Assembly: GCF_017569205.1 (NCBI RefSeq)
Contig: NZ_CP071870.1
Coordinates: 3,286,001-3,350,000 of the forward strand
DNA: 64,000 nucleotides
From: Propioniciclava sp. MC1595
GTDB lineage: Bacteria; Actinomycetota; Actinomycetes; Propionibacteriales; Propionibacteriaceae
Reading direction: 5' to 3'
Shown piece after piece: positions 11,923 through 22,011 of this stretch. Within the stretch, counting starts at the first letter, position 1. Each line of letters begins with the position of its first letter. The notes below the pieces were generated by a model that saw only the letters and a list, made by a program, of their open reading frames with translations, ran no database searches and was not told where the DNA came from. The position numbers and the translations under genes were made by a program.

Positions 11923-12861
11923 GTGAAAGTACGGCAACATGGACTTGTGGAACGGCTGATCGAGGGCACCCCCGGCGAGGAGGCGGCCGTCTGGGTGCAG
12001 GACCGTGGCGGAGGTCCCCTCCGCCTGCGTGGGCACATCATGATCGAGGACCTGGACGGCGTCCTGACGTCGATCTCGTCGCGCAGCGGGGCGAACGGCC
12101 CCCTGAACCCGGTCACCCAGTACATGCTGGCGCGGGCCGCGAACCACCTGGCCGACCGGCTGATCGACGACGCCCCGCCCGGCCGGGACGGGCGCGACTC
12201 GGTGCCGCGCATCCTGTCCAGCTCGCTGGGGCACCAACCCTTCGTCGAGTCCGTGCTGGAGATGAGCCAGCACCAGATGCTGCGCCGCTGGCCGCTGGCG
12301 ACCGACTGGTACAACGACGTCATCAACTACGCCATGCGGCCCGCCCGCTTCGAACCCAAGTACGACCGCCTGCTGGCGAACGCCATCAAGGCCTCGACGG
12401 GCACACTGGGCGAGTTCGTCCGCACGTTCGCCTACGAGGCGTTCACCTACGCCGACAGCACCAAGGTCATCCGCGTCGCCGAGGCCCTGCAGGCGCTGTG
12501 GCCGGACTACCCCCCGGTCCGCAACGCGATGGGCCAGTACCGGGCGCACGTCATGGAGCGGTACGTCCCGCTCTACCGGGCCGCCATGCACGCCTACGGC
12601 CTCACCGCCCGCCCGGGTTCGGACCTCAAGCACCTGGGCTGGGCGTTCAACGCGCTCCACGCCCGCGAGGCGCTCGAGCACCTCGCCGGCCAGAACACCA
12701 CCTACACGACCACCGACGGCCAGGACTGGTCGCTGACCGGCTGGACGATCATGGTGCTCATCGCCGGCGCGGGCATGACCGAGGAGGGCGAGCGGCTGGA
12801 CGCGGTCGACCTGATGAACCGCCTCCCCGTCCGGCCGCTCGCGCTGCCCGACGGCCCCTAG
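11923..12861 (+). CDS. Conserved-looking cytosolic protein of unknown function
   Basis: A 312-residue soluble protein with no signal peptide or membrane span. I do not recognise the family. It appears mostly helical, with repeated aromatic-rich segments (DWYNDVINYAM, FVRTFAYEAFTYAD, WPDYPPVRNAM) that recall the helical ligand-binding halves of TetR-type regulators. No helix-turn-helix region is evident at the N-terminus. The start could be GTG 11923 or GTG 11947 (VERLIEG); neither has a clear ribosome site. The stop overlaps that of the convergent M3 peptidase gene by four bases. The serine dehydratase terminator lies directly upstream, so it probably has its own promoter. Confidence 0.6.
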   Translation: MKVRQHGLVERLIEGTPGEEAAVWVQDRGGGPLRLRGHIMIEDLDGVLTSISSRSGANGPLNPVTQYMLARAANHLADRLIDDAPPGRDGRDSVPRILSSSLGHQPFVESVLEMSQHQMLRRWPLATDWYNDVINYAMRPARFEPKYDRLLANAIKASTGTLGEFVRTFAYEAFTYADSTKVIRVAEALQALWPDYPPVRNAMGQYRAHVMERYVPLYRAAMHAYGLTARPGSDLKHLGWAFNALHAREALEHLAGQNTTYTTTDGQDWSLTGWTIMVLIAGAGMTEEGERLDAVDLMNRLPVRPLALPDGP

Positions 12862-14840
12862 ATCTCCAGGCCGAGCCGCTCCAGCAGCGGCTCGACGTGG
12901 GGGTCGCGTCCTCGGAAGCTGCGGTAGGTGTCCAGCGCGTCCACCGACCCGCCGGGCGCCAGCAGCGTGCGCCGGAAGTGGTCGCCGTTCTCGCGGGTGC
13001 CGCCGCCGTTCTCCTCGAACCAGGCCACGGCGTCGGCGTCCATGACCTCGGCCCACTTGTAGCCGTAGTACCCGGCCGCGTAGCCGCCGCCGAAGATGTG
13101 GCTGAAGTAGGTCGAGCGGTAGCGTGGGGGCACGAGGTCGGAGGCGACGCCCCAGAACTCCAGCGCGCGGCGCTCGAAGTCCTCGACCTCGTCGCCCGAG
13201 CGGGGCAGGGCGTCCAGCGGGGTCTGGTGCCACGCCTGGTCGAGCAGGGTGGCGGCCATGATCTCGAGGGAGCCGAAGCCCTGGTTGAACGACCGGGCGT
13301 CCTTGAGCTTGTCGAGCAGCTCGGCCGGCAGCACGCGGTCCGGCTGCCAGGCCCAGTGCTCGTTGACCTGGCTGGGGAACTCGACGAAGTCCCGCGGCGT
13401 GGCCGTGCCCGACCGCGAGGGGTACTTCGAGTCGGCGAACAGCGCGTGCAGCGCGTGGCCGAACTCGTGGAACATCGTGATCACGCCGTCCCAGCTGATC
13501 GCCGAGCTGCCCTTGGTGTAGTTGCAGTTGTTGGTGACCACGGGCAGCTGCTTGGTGAGGTGGTTCTGCCGCACGATCGAGGTCATCCAGGCGCCGCCGT
13601 CCTTGGTGGGGCGCGCCCAGAAGTCCATCAGGAACAGCCCCAGCGGCGAGCCGTCGGCGTTGTGGATCTCGTACACGTCCGCCTCGGCGGTGTGCCCGAC
13701 GAGGTCCTCGCGGCGGGTGAAGGTGATGCCGTACAGGTCGTGCGCGGCGGCGTAGGTCGCGTCGAGCACCTTGGCGACGTCGAGGTGCGGCTCGACGTCG
13801 GCGTCGGAGAACGCGAACGTCTCGGTGCGGACGATCTCGGCCACGTACTCCCAGTCCCAGGCGGCGAAGTCCTCGCCCTGGCCCAGCTGGGCGAACCGCT
13901 CGGCGAAGGCCGCGGCGTCCGTCTCGGCCTGCTTGAGGGCCGCCCGGCCGAGCGGGCCCATGAGGTTGTTGACGGCCTCGGTGGTCTTCGCGCAGCCCGA
14001 CTCGGCCGACAGTGCGGCGTGGTGCTCGTAGCCGAGCAGGTTCGCGCGCTCGGCGCGGGCGCGGGCGATGTCGACGATGGTCTGGCGGGTGTCGTTCTCG
14101 CCGCCCAGCCCGCGGGCGACGGACGCCTCGAACACGCGTCGGCGCAGGCCCCGGTCGTGGAGCCGGGTCAGGATCGGCTGCTGGGTGGTGTTGACCAGCT
14201 CGATGGTCCACTCGCCGTCGCCGGTGGCCAGCGCCTCGACCTCGGCGTCGGTCAGGCCGTCGAGCTCGGCGCGGTCTGTGACCACGACCTTGCCGGCCAC
14301 GCGGGCCTCGCGGTTGGCCTTGACGAAGGACGCCTGCAGCTCGGCCAGGCGGGTGTTCAGCTCCCGGAGCCGGGCCTGCCCCTCCTCGTCGAGGGCGACG
14401 CCGGCGCGGGTGAAGCGGCGGATGGTGTCCTCGAGCAGCCAGGCGTCCTCGGCGTCGAGGGCGACCTCGCCGGCCTGGGCGCGCGTGGCGAGCTCGGTGA
14501 AGCGGTCGAAGAGGCGGCGGTCGAGCCAGATGGCGTCGTTGTGCTGCGCCAGGCGGGGGGCGAGCTCCTCGTAGAGGGCGTCGAGCTCGGGCGTGGTGTC
14601 GGCGGCCTTCACCGCGTAGAACACCATCGAGGTGCGGGCGAGCAGGTCGCCGGAGGTGTCCCAGACGTGGAGGACGTTCTCGACGGTGGCCGGCTCGGGG
14701 TCGGTGGCGAGGGCGTCCAGCGCCGCGAGCTGCTGCGCGGTGCCGGTCTCGAAGGCCTCGCGGTAGTGCTCGGGGGTCAGCGCCGCGAAGTCGGGCAGCT
14801 GGTAGGGCAGGTGCGAGCGTTCGAGCAGCGGGTTCGTCAT
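12858..14840 (-). CDS. dcp: M3-family zinc metallopeptidase (peptidyl-dipeptidase Dcp type)
   Basis: A 660-residue cytosolic oligopeptidase that cleaves short peptides. The thimet/Dcp zinc motif is intact: FHEFGHALH, where two histidines and a downstream glutamate bind zinc and the first Glu is catalytic. The preceding region has the family signature around the YTKGSSAISWDGVITM segment, and the C-terminus (FGGGYAAGYYGYKWAEV) carries the substrate-binding Tyr/Gly motif. The start is the ATG that follows TAGGTT by seven bases on the reverse strand, giving a leaderless mRNA. A TTG three codons upstream is unlikely. There is no signal peptide. Oligopeptidase A is the nearest alternative name. Confidence 0.9.
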   Translation of the reverse strand: MTNPLLERSHLPYQLPDFAALTPEHYREAFETGTAQQLAALDALATDPEPATVENVLHVWDTSGDLLARTSMVFYAVKAADTTPELDALYEELAPRLAQHNDAIWLDRRLFDRFTELATRAQAGEVALDAEDAWLLEDTIRRFTRAGVALDEEGQARLRELNTRLAELQASFVKANREARVAGKVVVTDRAELDGLTDAEVEALATGDGEWTIELVNTTQQPILTRLHDRGLRRRVFEASVARGLGGENDTRQTIVDIARARAERANLLGYEHHAALSAESGCAKTTEAVNNLMGPLGRAALKQAETDAAAFAERFAQLGQGEDFAAWDWEYVAEIVRTETFAFSDADVEPHLDVAKVLDATYAAAHDLYGITFTRREDLVGHTAEADVYEIHNADGSPLGLFLMDFWARPTKDGGAWMTSIVRQNHLTKQLPVVTNNCNYTKGSSAISWDGVITMFHEFGHALHALFADSKYPSRSGTATPRDFVEFPSQVNEHWAWQPDRVLPAELLDKLKDARSFNQGFGSLEIMAATLLDQAWHQTPLDALPRSGDEVEDFERRALEFWGVASDLVPPRYRSTYFSHIFGGGYAAGYYGYKWAEVMDADAVAWFEENGGGTRENGDHFRRTLLAPGGSVDALDTYRSFRGRDPHVEPLLERLGLEI

Positions 14841-14873
14841 GCGCCCCAACCTAGTGGGGGCGACAAGGCCCCG

Positions 14874-16436
<1,563 letters not shown>

Positions 16437-16522
16437 GCGATCCATCGTAGATAGGGCCCATGAGGAACAGATGAGACGACGGGTGGAGGTTCGTCATGCT
16501 CCGGGTGTGGCAGGCTGCGGCC

Positions 16523-17149
16523 ATGTCGTCGCCGTCGGGACCTCCCCCCGGAGCCCCCGGGCCCGCCGAGGAGCGCGCCCGGACGCGCCGCGTGGCCCTG
16601 CTCGTGGGGTCCGTGATCGTGGTGCTGACCCTGCTCGCCACGATCGTCCCGCACCTGCTGCGCCCGCCGGTGCCGGCCGGTGCCGGCGTGCCGGGTGGGC
16701 CGTCGGTCGAGGCCGTCCCGCTGCCCGAGGAGTCGTTCTACCCGCCGGAGGAGTACCCCGAACTGGTGCTGCCCCCGGTGCCCGACGGCTGCCCGAAGCC
16801 GCTGGTCGAGCTGGGCGTGCACGTCCAGGCCGACTGGTTCCCGGTCGTCGTGGCGAACGGGCAGGATTACCAGATGCAGGAGACCTACCGCCCCCTCACC
16901 CCTGGGCCCGCGGTGGTCACGATCCGGTGCGACATCATCGACATCAGCGGCGGCGGGCAGGCGGTGGTCCCGAAGCCCTGGCCCGACGGCACCTCGAGCG
17001 GGTTGCCGGTCGACACGGTGGTGACCGAGGTGGCCGGCGCTTCGCCGGCGTGCTTCCTGATGGCGCGGCAGGACATCACGTGGCTGCTCCGTGCGGTCGA
17101 CGAGCGCGGCCGCACACCTGCCGCATGCGTCGGCGTCCCCGACCCGTAA
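16523..17149 (+). CDS. Membrane-anchored extracytoplasmic protein, unknown function
   Basis: About 208 residues: a short Pro-rich cytosolic N-terminus, then one membrane helix (VALLVGSVIVVLTLLATIV), then an exported domain of about 160 residues. Three cysteines in the exported part (in DGCPKPL, IRCDI and PACFLM) and a fourth near the C-terminus (AACVGV) could form two disulfides. The start follows CAGGCT by seven bases, fitting a leaderless mRNA. An ATG 27 bases upstream is possible. The gene is divergent from the Ser/Thr kinase, whose extracellular domain it might contact; that link is inference from position. I do not recognise the domain. Confidence 0.6.
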   Translation: MSSPSGPPPGAPGPAEERARTRRVALLVGSVIVVLTLLATIVPHLLRPPVPAGAGVPGGPSVEAVPLPEESFYPPEEYPELVLPPVPDGCPKPLVELGVHVQADWFPVVVANGQDYQMQETYRPLTPGPAVVTIRCDIIDISGGGQAVVPKPWPDGTSSGLPVDTVVTEVAGASPACFLMARQDITWLLRAVDERGRTPAACVGVPDP

Positions 17150-17165
17150 TTGTTAGGCTGGCCGC

Positions 17166-17906
17166 ATGGTCAAGCCGGAGAAGCCGCTCGAGGGCGGTCA
17201 CATGACCGAAGTGGCCCGCCTCGGCGACCAGGTGCTCCGCGAGGCCGGCCCGTGGACGCCGACCATCCAGCGGCTGCTGGCCCACCTGTCCGAGCAGGGC
17301 CTGGAGTGGGTGCCCGAGCCGCAGGGGTGGACGAAGGACGGCCGCGAGGCCCTCACCTACCTGAAGGGCAAGGTGCCGACCTACCCGCTGCCCGAGTGGG
17401 TCTACGACGACGCGGCCCTCAAGCGCGCGGCGAAGTGGCTGCGGCAGCTGCACGACGCGACCGTCGGGTACACCGACCCTGACCCGCACTGGCGCTCGGC
17501 CCCCCGCAAGCCCGCCGAGGTGATCTGCCACAACGACTTCGCGCCCTACAACATGGTGTTCCGCGACCACGAGCTCGTCGGCGTCATCGACTGGGACTTC
17601 GCGGCCCCCGGCCCGCGCCTGTGGGACCTCGGCTACCTCTGCTACCGGATGGTCCCCCTGATGCGGCCCTCCAACCCCGACGCACCCGACCTGCCGATCG
17701 ACCTCTCCGCGCGCCTGGAACTGGCGCTGCGCGCCTACGGCTCCGACGCCACGGTGCCCCAGCTGCTCGAGGTGATCGTCGAGCGGCTGGAGGACCTGGC
17801 GTCCTTCACCCACAGCCACGGCCTGGCGCGCAAGAACGACAAGCTGCTGCTGGACGCCGAGAACTACTCCAAGGACGCGGCGTTCCTGGCGGGCCTGCTG
17901 CGCTGA
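17166..17906 (+). CDS. Aminoglycoside-phosphotransferase-family small-molecule kinase
   Basis: A 246-residue cytosolic kinase of the APH/choline-kinase fold. The catalytic loop is intact (CHNDFAPYNMVF, matching HxDxxxxN) and so is the metal-binding segment GVIDWDFAAPGPRLWDLG. The N-terminal lobe is short and shows no clear glycine loop, as in many uncharacterised members. The start follows TAGGCT by six bases (leaderless). The natural substrate is unknown; most chromosomal members are not antibiotic-resistance enzymes, and nothing nearby suggests resistance. It is separated by ten bases from the convergent CPBP gene. Unlike the degenerate relative at 1526-2314, its active site looks functional. 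Confidence 0.8.
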   Translation: MVKPEKPLEGGHMTEVARLGDQVLREAGPWTPTIQRLLAHLSEQGLEWVPEPQGWTKDGREALTYLKGKVPTYPLPEWVYDDAALKRAAKWLRQLHDATVGYTDPDPHWRSAPRKPAEVICHNDFAPYNMVFRDHELVGVIDWDFAAPGPRLWDLGYLCYRMVPLMRPSNPDAPDLPIDLSARLELALRAYGSDATVPQLLEVIVERLEDLASFTHSHGLARKNDKLLLDAENYSKDAAFLAGLLR

Positions 17907-17916
17907 GCCCGCGCCC

Positions 17917-18729
17917 TCAGTAGAGGAAGAACGGGAAGAACGAGCGGTCGTGCGCGTGCACGATCGCGAGGAACACGATCGCGTCGAACAGCAGGTGCAC
18001 GATCACGACGTAGGTGAGCGACCGCGTCTTGGTGAAGATGTAGCCCTGCAGCAGCGCGAACGGGAACGTCAGGAGCGGCCCCCAGCGCTGGTAGCCGAGC
18101 TCCCACAGGAACGAGACGAAGATCACCGCCTGCAGCAAGTTGGCCTGCCACATCGGGAAGTGCCGGCGCAGCAGCACGAAGCAGGTGCAGATGAAGAACA
18201 GCTCGTCCCACGTGCCGACGGCGTTGACGCCGACGAAGAAGCGCGCGTACTCGCTGGGCTCGTGGATGGCGGGCCAGTTCTCGTAGGCGCCCGAGGTGAT
18301 GAAGTAGAACGGCAGGATCAGCCAGGCGAGGAACGGCACCAGGAACAGGTAGGACTTCTGCAGGTTGGTCCACGTCCGTCCGCCCCGCCACGGGAACCGG
18401 ATCACCTCGCGCTGGTAGACGAAGCGGTCCATGAGGAAGGGCAGCGCGACAGCCGCGGCGAGGGCGAACCCGATCGCGAAGAAGCGCGGCCAGCTGATGT
18501 CGGCCTTCACCGAGGTGGTCGCGACCGCGCACAGGCCGATGCCGATCAGGATCAGGTCCTGCGCGAGCGGCTTGCTCACGACCCACGCGTAGGCGATGGA
18601 CGCCACCAGCACGGCCAGGCCGACGGGCGTCCACATCAACCCGAAGAGGAAGAAGGCGCTCAGCGAGACGCCGATGGCGGCGGGCAGGCCGGCCCAGGAG
18701 TCGAAGACCTGGTCGACCTCGGACGCCAT
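17917..18729 (-). CDS. CPBP/Abi-family multi-span membrane protein
   Basis: A 270-residue integral membrane protein with about eight hydrophobic segments. The last third has the outline of CPBP (Abi) intramembrane proteases: WDELFFICTCFVLLRR stands where the EExxxR motif belongs, and VIVHLLFDAIVF resembles the C-terminal His-containing motif. The first Glu of the pair is replaced by Asp, so protease activity is uncertain. The gene starts four bases after the stop of the ACT-domain gene and is probably cotranscribed with it. The ending HAHDRSFFPFFLY is cytosolic or at the membrane edge. Family members process or shield membrane peptides. No specific target is indicated. Confidence 0.65.
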   Translation of the reverse strand: MASEVDQVFDSWAGLPAAIGVSLSAFFLFGLMWTPVGLAVLVASIAYAWVVSKPLAQDLILIGIGLCAVATTSVKADISWPRFFAIGFALAAAVALPFLMDRFVYQREVIRFPWRGGRTWTNLQKSYLFLVPFLAWLILPFYFITSGAYENWPAIHEPSEYARFFVGVNAVGTWDELFFICTCFVLLRRHFPMWQANLLQAVIFVSFLWELGYQRWGPLLTFPFALLQGYIFTKTRSLTYVVIVHLLFDAIVFLAIVHAHDRSFFPFFLY

Positions 18730-18733
18730 GCGC

Positions 18734-19258
18734 TCAGTTCTCGTCGCCGAGGTCGCCGACGGTGATGTCCACCATCAGCTCCATGGCGAGCTTCTCGAGG
18801 TCGGCGCGGAGGGCGTCCGCGTCGGTGCCCTTCGGGACCGGGACCACGAGCAGCGCCTCGAACAGGCGTCCGCCGGCCATGGGGGCCTCGTAGGAGCCGG
18901 TCTCGATCTCCTCGATCGACAGGCCGTGCTCGGCGAACACGGCGGTGAGCTCGCGGACGAGCCCGGGCCGGTCGTTGCCGAGCAGTTCGACGGTGATGCG
19001 GGAGTCGGGCTCCTCGGCCTCCGCGGCGTCCACGTCGTGCACGACGATCGTGAGGTCGGGCAGCGCCTGGACGGCCGCGGTGAAGTCGGCGGCCCGGCCC
19101 TCGGGGAGCGTGACGACGACGATGCCCGCGAAGGCGCCGGCCAGCTCGGACATCGAGCTGCGCTCCCAGTTGCCGTCGTGGGACGCCACGACCTCGGCGA
19201 GCGTGTTGACGATGCCGGAACGGTCATCACCGATGACGGTGAGCACGAGGGTGGTCAT
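18734..19258 (-). CDS. Tandem ACT-domain protein (GcvR-like)
   Basis: A 174-residue cytosolic protein made of two ACT domains: the first opens LVLTVIGDDRSGIVNTL and the second ITVELLGNDRPGLVREL. The 'DRxGI/GL' turns are the amino-acid-binding corner of ACT folds. The layout matches GcvR, an accessory regulator of glycine cleavage in enterobacteria, but no glycine-cleavage genes are nearby, so that role should not be assumed. The ATG follows TAGCGT by six bases (leaderless). It probably heads a two-gene operon with the CPBP protein, an odd pairing. A general amino-acid-sensing role is the safest statement. Confidence 0.75.
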   Translation of the reverse strand: MTTLVLTVIGDDRSGIVNTLAEVVASHDGNWERSSMSELAGAFAGIVVVTLPEGRAADFTAAVQALPDLTIVVHDVDAAEAEEPDSRITVELLGNDRPGLVRELTAVFAEHGLSIEEIETGSYEAPMAGGRLFEALLVVPVPKGTDADALRADLEKLAMELMVDITVGDLGDEN

Positions 19259-19291
19259 GCCGCCACGCTACCGTGGCCGTAAGCTGCACGG

Positions 19292-19468
19292 GTGGATCTC
19301 GTGGTGCTGTGGGGTTGGGCCTGGGCGTGGGCCGTCGGCGACCTCTCCATGCTGATCTGCGCAACCGTCATCGGGGTGATGTGCTCGGTCAACGTGGTGC
19401 TCTGGGTGCTCCGCAGCACCGGGCGCCTGCGGCCCCGGGTGCCCACCGAGGTGGTCAAGGCCGCATGA
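19292..19468 (+). CDS. 58-residue membrane protein coupled to an MFS transporter
   Basis: A small frame starting at GTG encodes a Trp-rich N-terminus (VLWGWAWAWAVG), one membrane span (MLICATVIGVMCSVNVVLWV) and a basic tail ending TEVVKAA. Its stop overlaps the ATG of the MFS gene as ATGA, and TAAGCT lies seven bases before the GTG, a typical leaderless arrangement here. The overlap, promoter and hydrophobic design together make a real gene likely. It may be an accessory subunit of the transporter; that is inference. The family is not recognised. Confidence 0.55.
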   Translation: MDLVVLWGWAWAWAVGDLSMLICATVIGVMCSVNVVLWVLRSTGRLRPRVPTEVVKAA

Positions 19469-20649
19469 GCCAGGCCCCCGCCCGCGTGCCGGTCCCCCGG
19501 GAGATCTGGGTCCTGGTCGTCGCCGCGTTCGTGATCGCCCTCGGCTTCGGCATCATCGCGCCGATCCTGCCCCAGTACGCGGCGAGCTTCGACGTGGGGG
19601 TGGCCGCGGCGTCCGCAATCGTGACGGTGTTCGCGCTCACCCGGATGGTGTTCGCGCCGGGGGCCGGCGTCCTGATCTCGCGGTTCGGCGAGCGCTGGAT
19701 GTACATCGCGGGCCTGGCCGTGGTGGCGGCGAGCTCGTTCCTGTGCGCGGTCGCCGTCGGCTACTGGGACCTGCTGCTGTGGCGCGGCCTGGGCGGCATC
19801 GGTTCGGTGACGTTCACCGTCTCGTCGATGGGCCTGATCGTGCGGCTGGCGCCGCCGACCGCGCGCGGCCGCACGTCGGCGCTGTACGGGTCGGCGTTCC
19901 TGCTGGGCAACATCATCGGGCCGATCCTGGGCACCTTCCTGGCCGTGCTGGGCTACCGCGTCGCCTTCGCGATCTACGGCGGCACGGTGGTGCTCGCGCT
20001 GCTGGTGGTGCTGCTGTTCCTGCGCGAGGCGCCCCGCGACGCCGCCGTCGAGGACGCCCGCCCCCGTATGAAGCTCGCCGAGGCCATGGCGCTGCCCCAC
20101 TACCGGGCTCTGCTGGTGTCGGGGTTCGCGAACGGCTGGGCCACCTTCGGGGTGCGGATCGCGCTGGTGCCGCTGCTGGCCGCGCACGTGCCCACGATCG
20201 GCGCGCCCATGGCCGGCATCGCGCTGACCCTGATGGCCGTCGGCAACGTGATCGCGCAGCAGTTCACCGGGCGGATGGTGGACGCGCTGGGCCGGCGTCC
20301 GGTGCTGATGGTCGGGTTGCTCGTGACGGGCGTGACCACGCTGGTGTTCGGCTGGTCTGAGTCGCTGCCGGTGTTCCTGGGGTTGTCGGTCCTGACCGGC
20401 GTGGGGGCGTCGATGATCCAGCCGGCGTCGCAGGCCATGCTCGCCGACATCATCGGGGCCGACCGCAACGGCGGCCAGGCCCTGTCGACGTTCTCGATGT
20501 CGACCGACCTGGGTTCCATCGCCGGCACCCTGCTCGCCGGACTGATCGCCGACGTCTTCGGCTTCGGCTGGGCCTTCTTCCTCACCGGCTGCATGCTGCT
20601 GGTCGCCCTGTTCCCCTGGTGGCGCGTCGGCCGCACCGCCGCCGCTTGA
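19465..20649 (+). CDS. Major facilitator superfamily exporter (DHA1-like)
   Basis: A 394-residue 12-span transporter of the inner membrane, typical length for drug:H+ antiporters with 12 spans. Between spans 2 and 3 it has GVLISRFGERWMYIAG, a variant of the MFS motif A (GxxxDRxGR), and the second half repeats it as GRMVDALGRRPVLMVG. Motif C-like glycines occur in GSAFLLGNIIGPILGTFL, supporting the antiporter group. The substrate cannot be told from sequence. Translation is coupled to the small membrane protein upstream by ATGA. About 100 bases separate it from the GntR operon, and that gap holds one copy of the dispersed repeat. Confidence 0.85.
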   Translation: MSQAPARVPVPREIWVLVVAAFVIALGFGIIAPILPQYAASFDVGVAAASAIVTVFALTRMVFAPGAGVLISRFGERWMYIAGLAVVAASSFLCAVAVGYWDLLLWRGLGGIGSVTFTVSSMGLIVRLAPPTARGRTSALYGSAFLLGNIIGPILGTFLAVLGYRVAFAIYGGTVVLALLVVLLFLREAPRDAAVEDARPRMKLAEAMALPHYRALLVSGFANGWATFGVRIALVPLLAAHVPTIGAPMAGIALTLMAVGNVIAQQFTGRMVDALGRRPVLMVGLLVTGVTTLVFGWSESLPVFLGLSVLTGVGASMIQPASQAMLADIIGADRNGGQALSTFSMSTDLGSIAGTLLAGLIADVFGFGWAFFLTGCMLLVALFPWWRVGRTAAA

Positions 20650-20718
20650 CCGCCGCGGTGACTGCGCCGACAGCCCGCCTTCCTGCCGCCGACAGCCTGC
20701 CTTGCCTGTGTCGAGGGC

Positions 20719-20774
20719 TTGACTTCTCCCTGACGCCAGGCGCACACTGGTTGCATGGTTAGTTACTCCACTAA
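20719..20774 (+). promoter_or_regulatory. Leaderless promoter and overlapping GntR operator
   Basis: TTGACT (20719-20724) and CACACT (20743-20748), 18 bases apart, would start transcription at or next to the ATG at 20755. Directly inside the coding sequence is the inverted repeat TTAGT-TACTCC-ACTAA (20759-20774), an operator shape expected for a YtrA-type GntR regulator. The site would let the regulator repress its own operon from within codons 2-7. A copy of the dispersed TCGAGGGCTTGA repeat overlaps the -35 box. Confidence 0.5.
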
Positions 20775-21150
20775 TGCACCCATCGGGCAGGCCGATGGCG
20801 TGGAGCTGCCGCTGTTCCTGCAGATCGCCCGCGCGATCGAGAACGACATCGTCGACGGCCTCCTCGCCGAGGAGGACCAGGCCCCCTCGACCAACGAGAT
20901 CGCCGCGTTCCACCGCATCAACCCGGCCACTGCGCTGAAGGGCGTCAACGAGCTGGTCGCCGGGGGCGTCCTGTACAAGAAGCGCGGCATCGGCATGTTC
21001 GTGGCCACCGGCGCCCGCGACGCCCTCCTGCGCCGGCGCCGCACCGACTTCGCCGCCCGCTTCCTCGCCCCCGCGCTCGCCGAGGCCCGCCGCCTCGGGC
21101 TCACCGACGCCGACGTCATCGCCCTGATCCAGGAGGCCCACCATGGCTGA
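20755..21150 (+). CDS. GntR-family regulator, YtrA type
   Basis: A 131-residue DNA-binding protein. The N-terminal winged helix begins ELPLFLQIARAIENDIVDGLL, has recognition-helix text around APSTNEIAAFHRINPATALK, and ends with the wing ILYKKRGIGMFV; the rest is a short dimerisation helix. This layout is the YtrA subgroup, which typically controls a linked ABC transporter, and an ATP-binding protein gene overlaps its stop by eight bases. The ATG start has no ribosome site but fits a leaderless mRNA. A start near codon 16 would still keep the whole domain. The inducer is unknown; family members often respond to cell-envelope stress or peptide antibiotics. Confidence 0.88.
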   Translation: MVSYSTNAPIGQADGVELPLFLQIARAIENDIVDGLLAEEDQAPSTNEIAAFHRINPATALKGVNELVAGGVLYKKRGIGMFVATGARDALLRRRRTDFAARFLAPALAEARRLGLTDADVIALIQEAHHG

Positions 21151-22009
21151 CAGCCCCGCCATCGCCCTCACCGGACTCTCGGTCACCTACCGGTCCCCGG
21201 GCCGCGACGTCGCCGCGCTGGCCGACCTCCACGCGATCATCCCCGCCGCCAGCATCGTCGGGCTCGTCGGCCGCAACGGCGCCGGCAAGACCACCCTGCT
21301 GCGGGTCCTGGCCGGGCGCGAACCCCGGTTCACCGGCGACGCCCACGTCCACCGCGTCCCCCTCGCCGACCTCGGCCGGACGCCGGGGTTGGTCCACCTC
21401 GCCGGCGCAGGTTGGCCGGGGGCTGGGGACCGCACGCTGGCGTCCCTCATCGCCGGGCTGGGACGAGCGCGGCCCCACTTCGACCGCACCCGCGCGCTCG
21501 CCCTGCTGGAGGGGTTCGGCATCCACCCGTCCGCCCACCCCCGGCGCCTCAGCGCGGGGAAGCAGACCGCAGCGCAGGCGTCCCTCGCGTTGGCGAGCCG
21601 TGCGCCACTCACCCTGCTCGACGAGCCGCAAACGGGGTTGGACGCCCCCTCCCGCGACCTGCTCACGCGGGCGATCATCGAGGAACAGGCGCTCCGCCCG
21701 CGCACGTGGGTGATCTCGACCCACCTGATCGACGAGACCGCGCCGCTCTTCGAGCGCGTGCTCGTGCTGGACGCCGGCCGGCTCGTCACCGACGCCGACG
21801 TCGACGAACTCCTGACCCGCTGGGTCCGCGTCGAGGCGGATCCTGCCGTGATCGAAGCCCTGCCCCGCCTGGGCGAGCTCGAGCGCCTGGGCGGTCGCGG
21901 GAGCGCGATCGTCGCCGCGTCCGACGTGCCTGCGGGATTCGCCGGACGCACCCACCCCCTCACGCTGCAGGCGCTCGCGGGCGTGCTGCCGCTGGCATCG
22001 AAGGAGTAG
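21143..22009 (+). CDS. ABC transporter ATP-binding protein
   Basis: A 288-residue nucleotide-binding subunit. Walker A is VGRNGAGKTTLLRVLAGR (near 45-62), and Walker B with the D-loop is LTLLDEPQTGLDAP. The signature motif is divergent, RLSAGKQTAAQ in place of LSGGQ, which may lower ATPase activity. The segment after Walker B ends with the switch histidine in WVISTHLIDE. The C-terminal 60 residues are an added regulatory-like tail. It overlaps the GntR gene and is followed after two bases by a membrane protein, giving the regulator-ATPase-permease order typical of YtrA operons. It probably exports or senses an envelope-active compound; the substrate is unknown. Confidence 0.87.
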   Translation: MADSPAIALTGLSVTYRSPGRDVAALADLHAIIPAASIVGLVGRNGAGKTTLLRVLAGREPRFTGDAHVHRVPLADLGRTPGLVHLAGAGWPGAGDRTLASLIAGLGRARPHFDRTRALALLEGFGIHPSAHPRRLSAGKQTAAQASLALASRAPLTLLDEPQTGLDAPSRDLLTRAIIEEQALRPRTWVISTHLIDETAPLFERVLVLDAGRLVTDADVDELLTRWVRVEADPAVIEALPRLGELERLGGRGSAIVAASDVPAGFAGRTHPLTLQALAGVLPLASKE

Positions 22010-22011
22010 CC

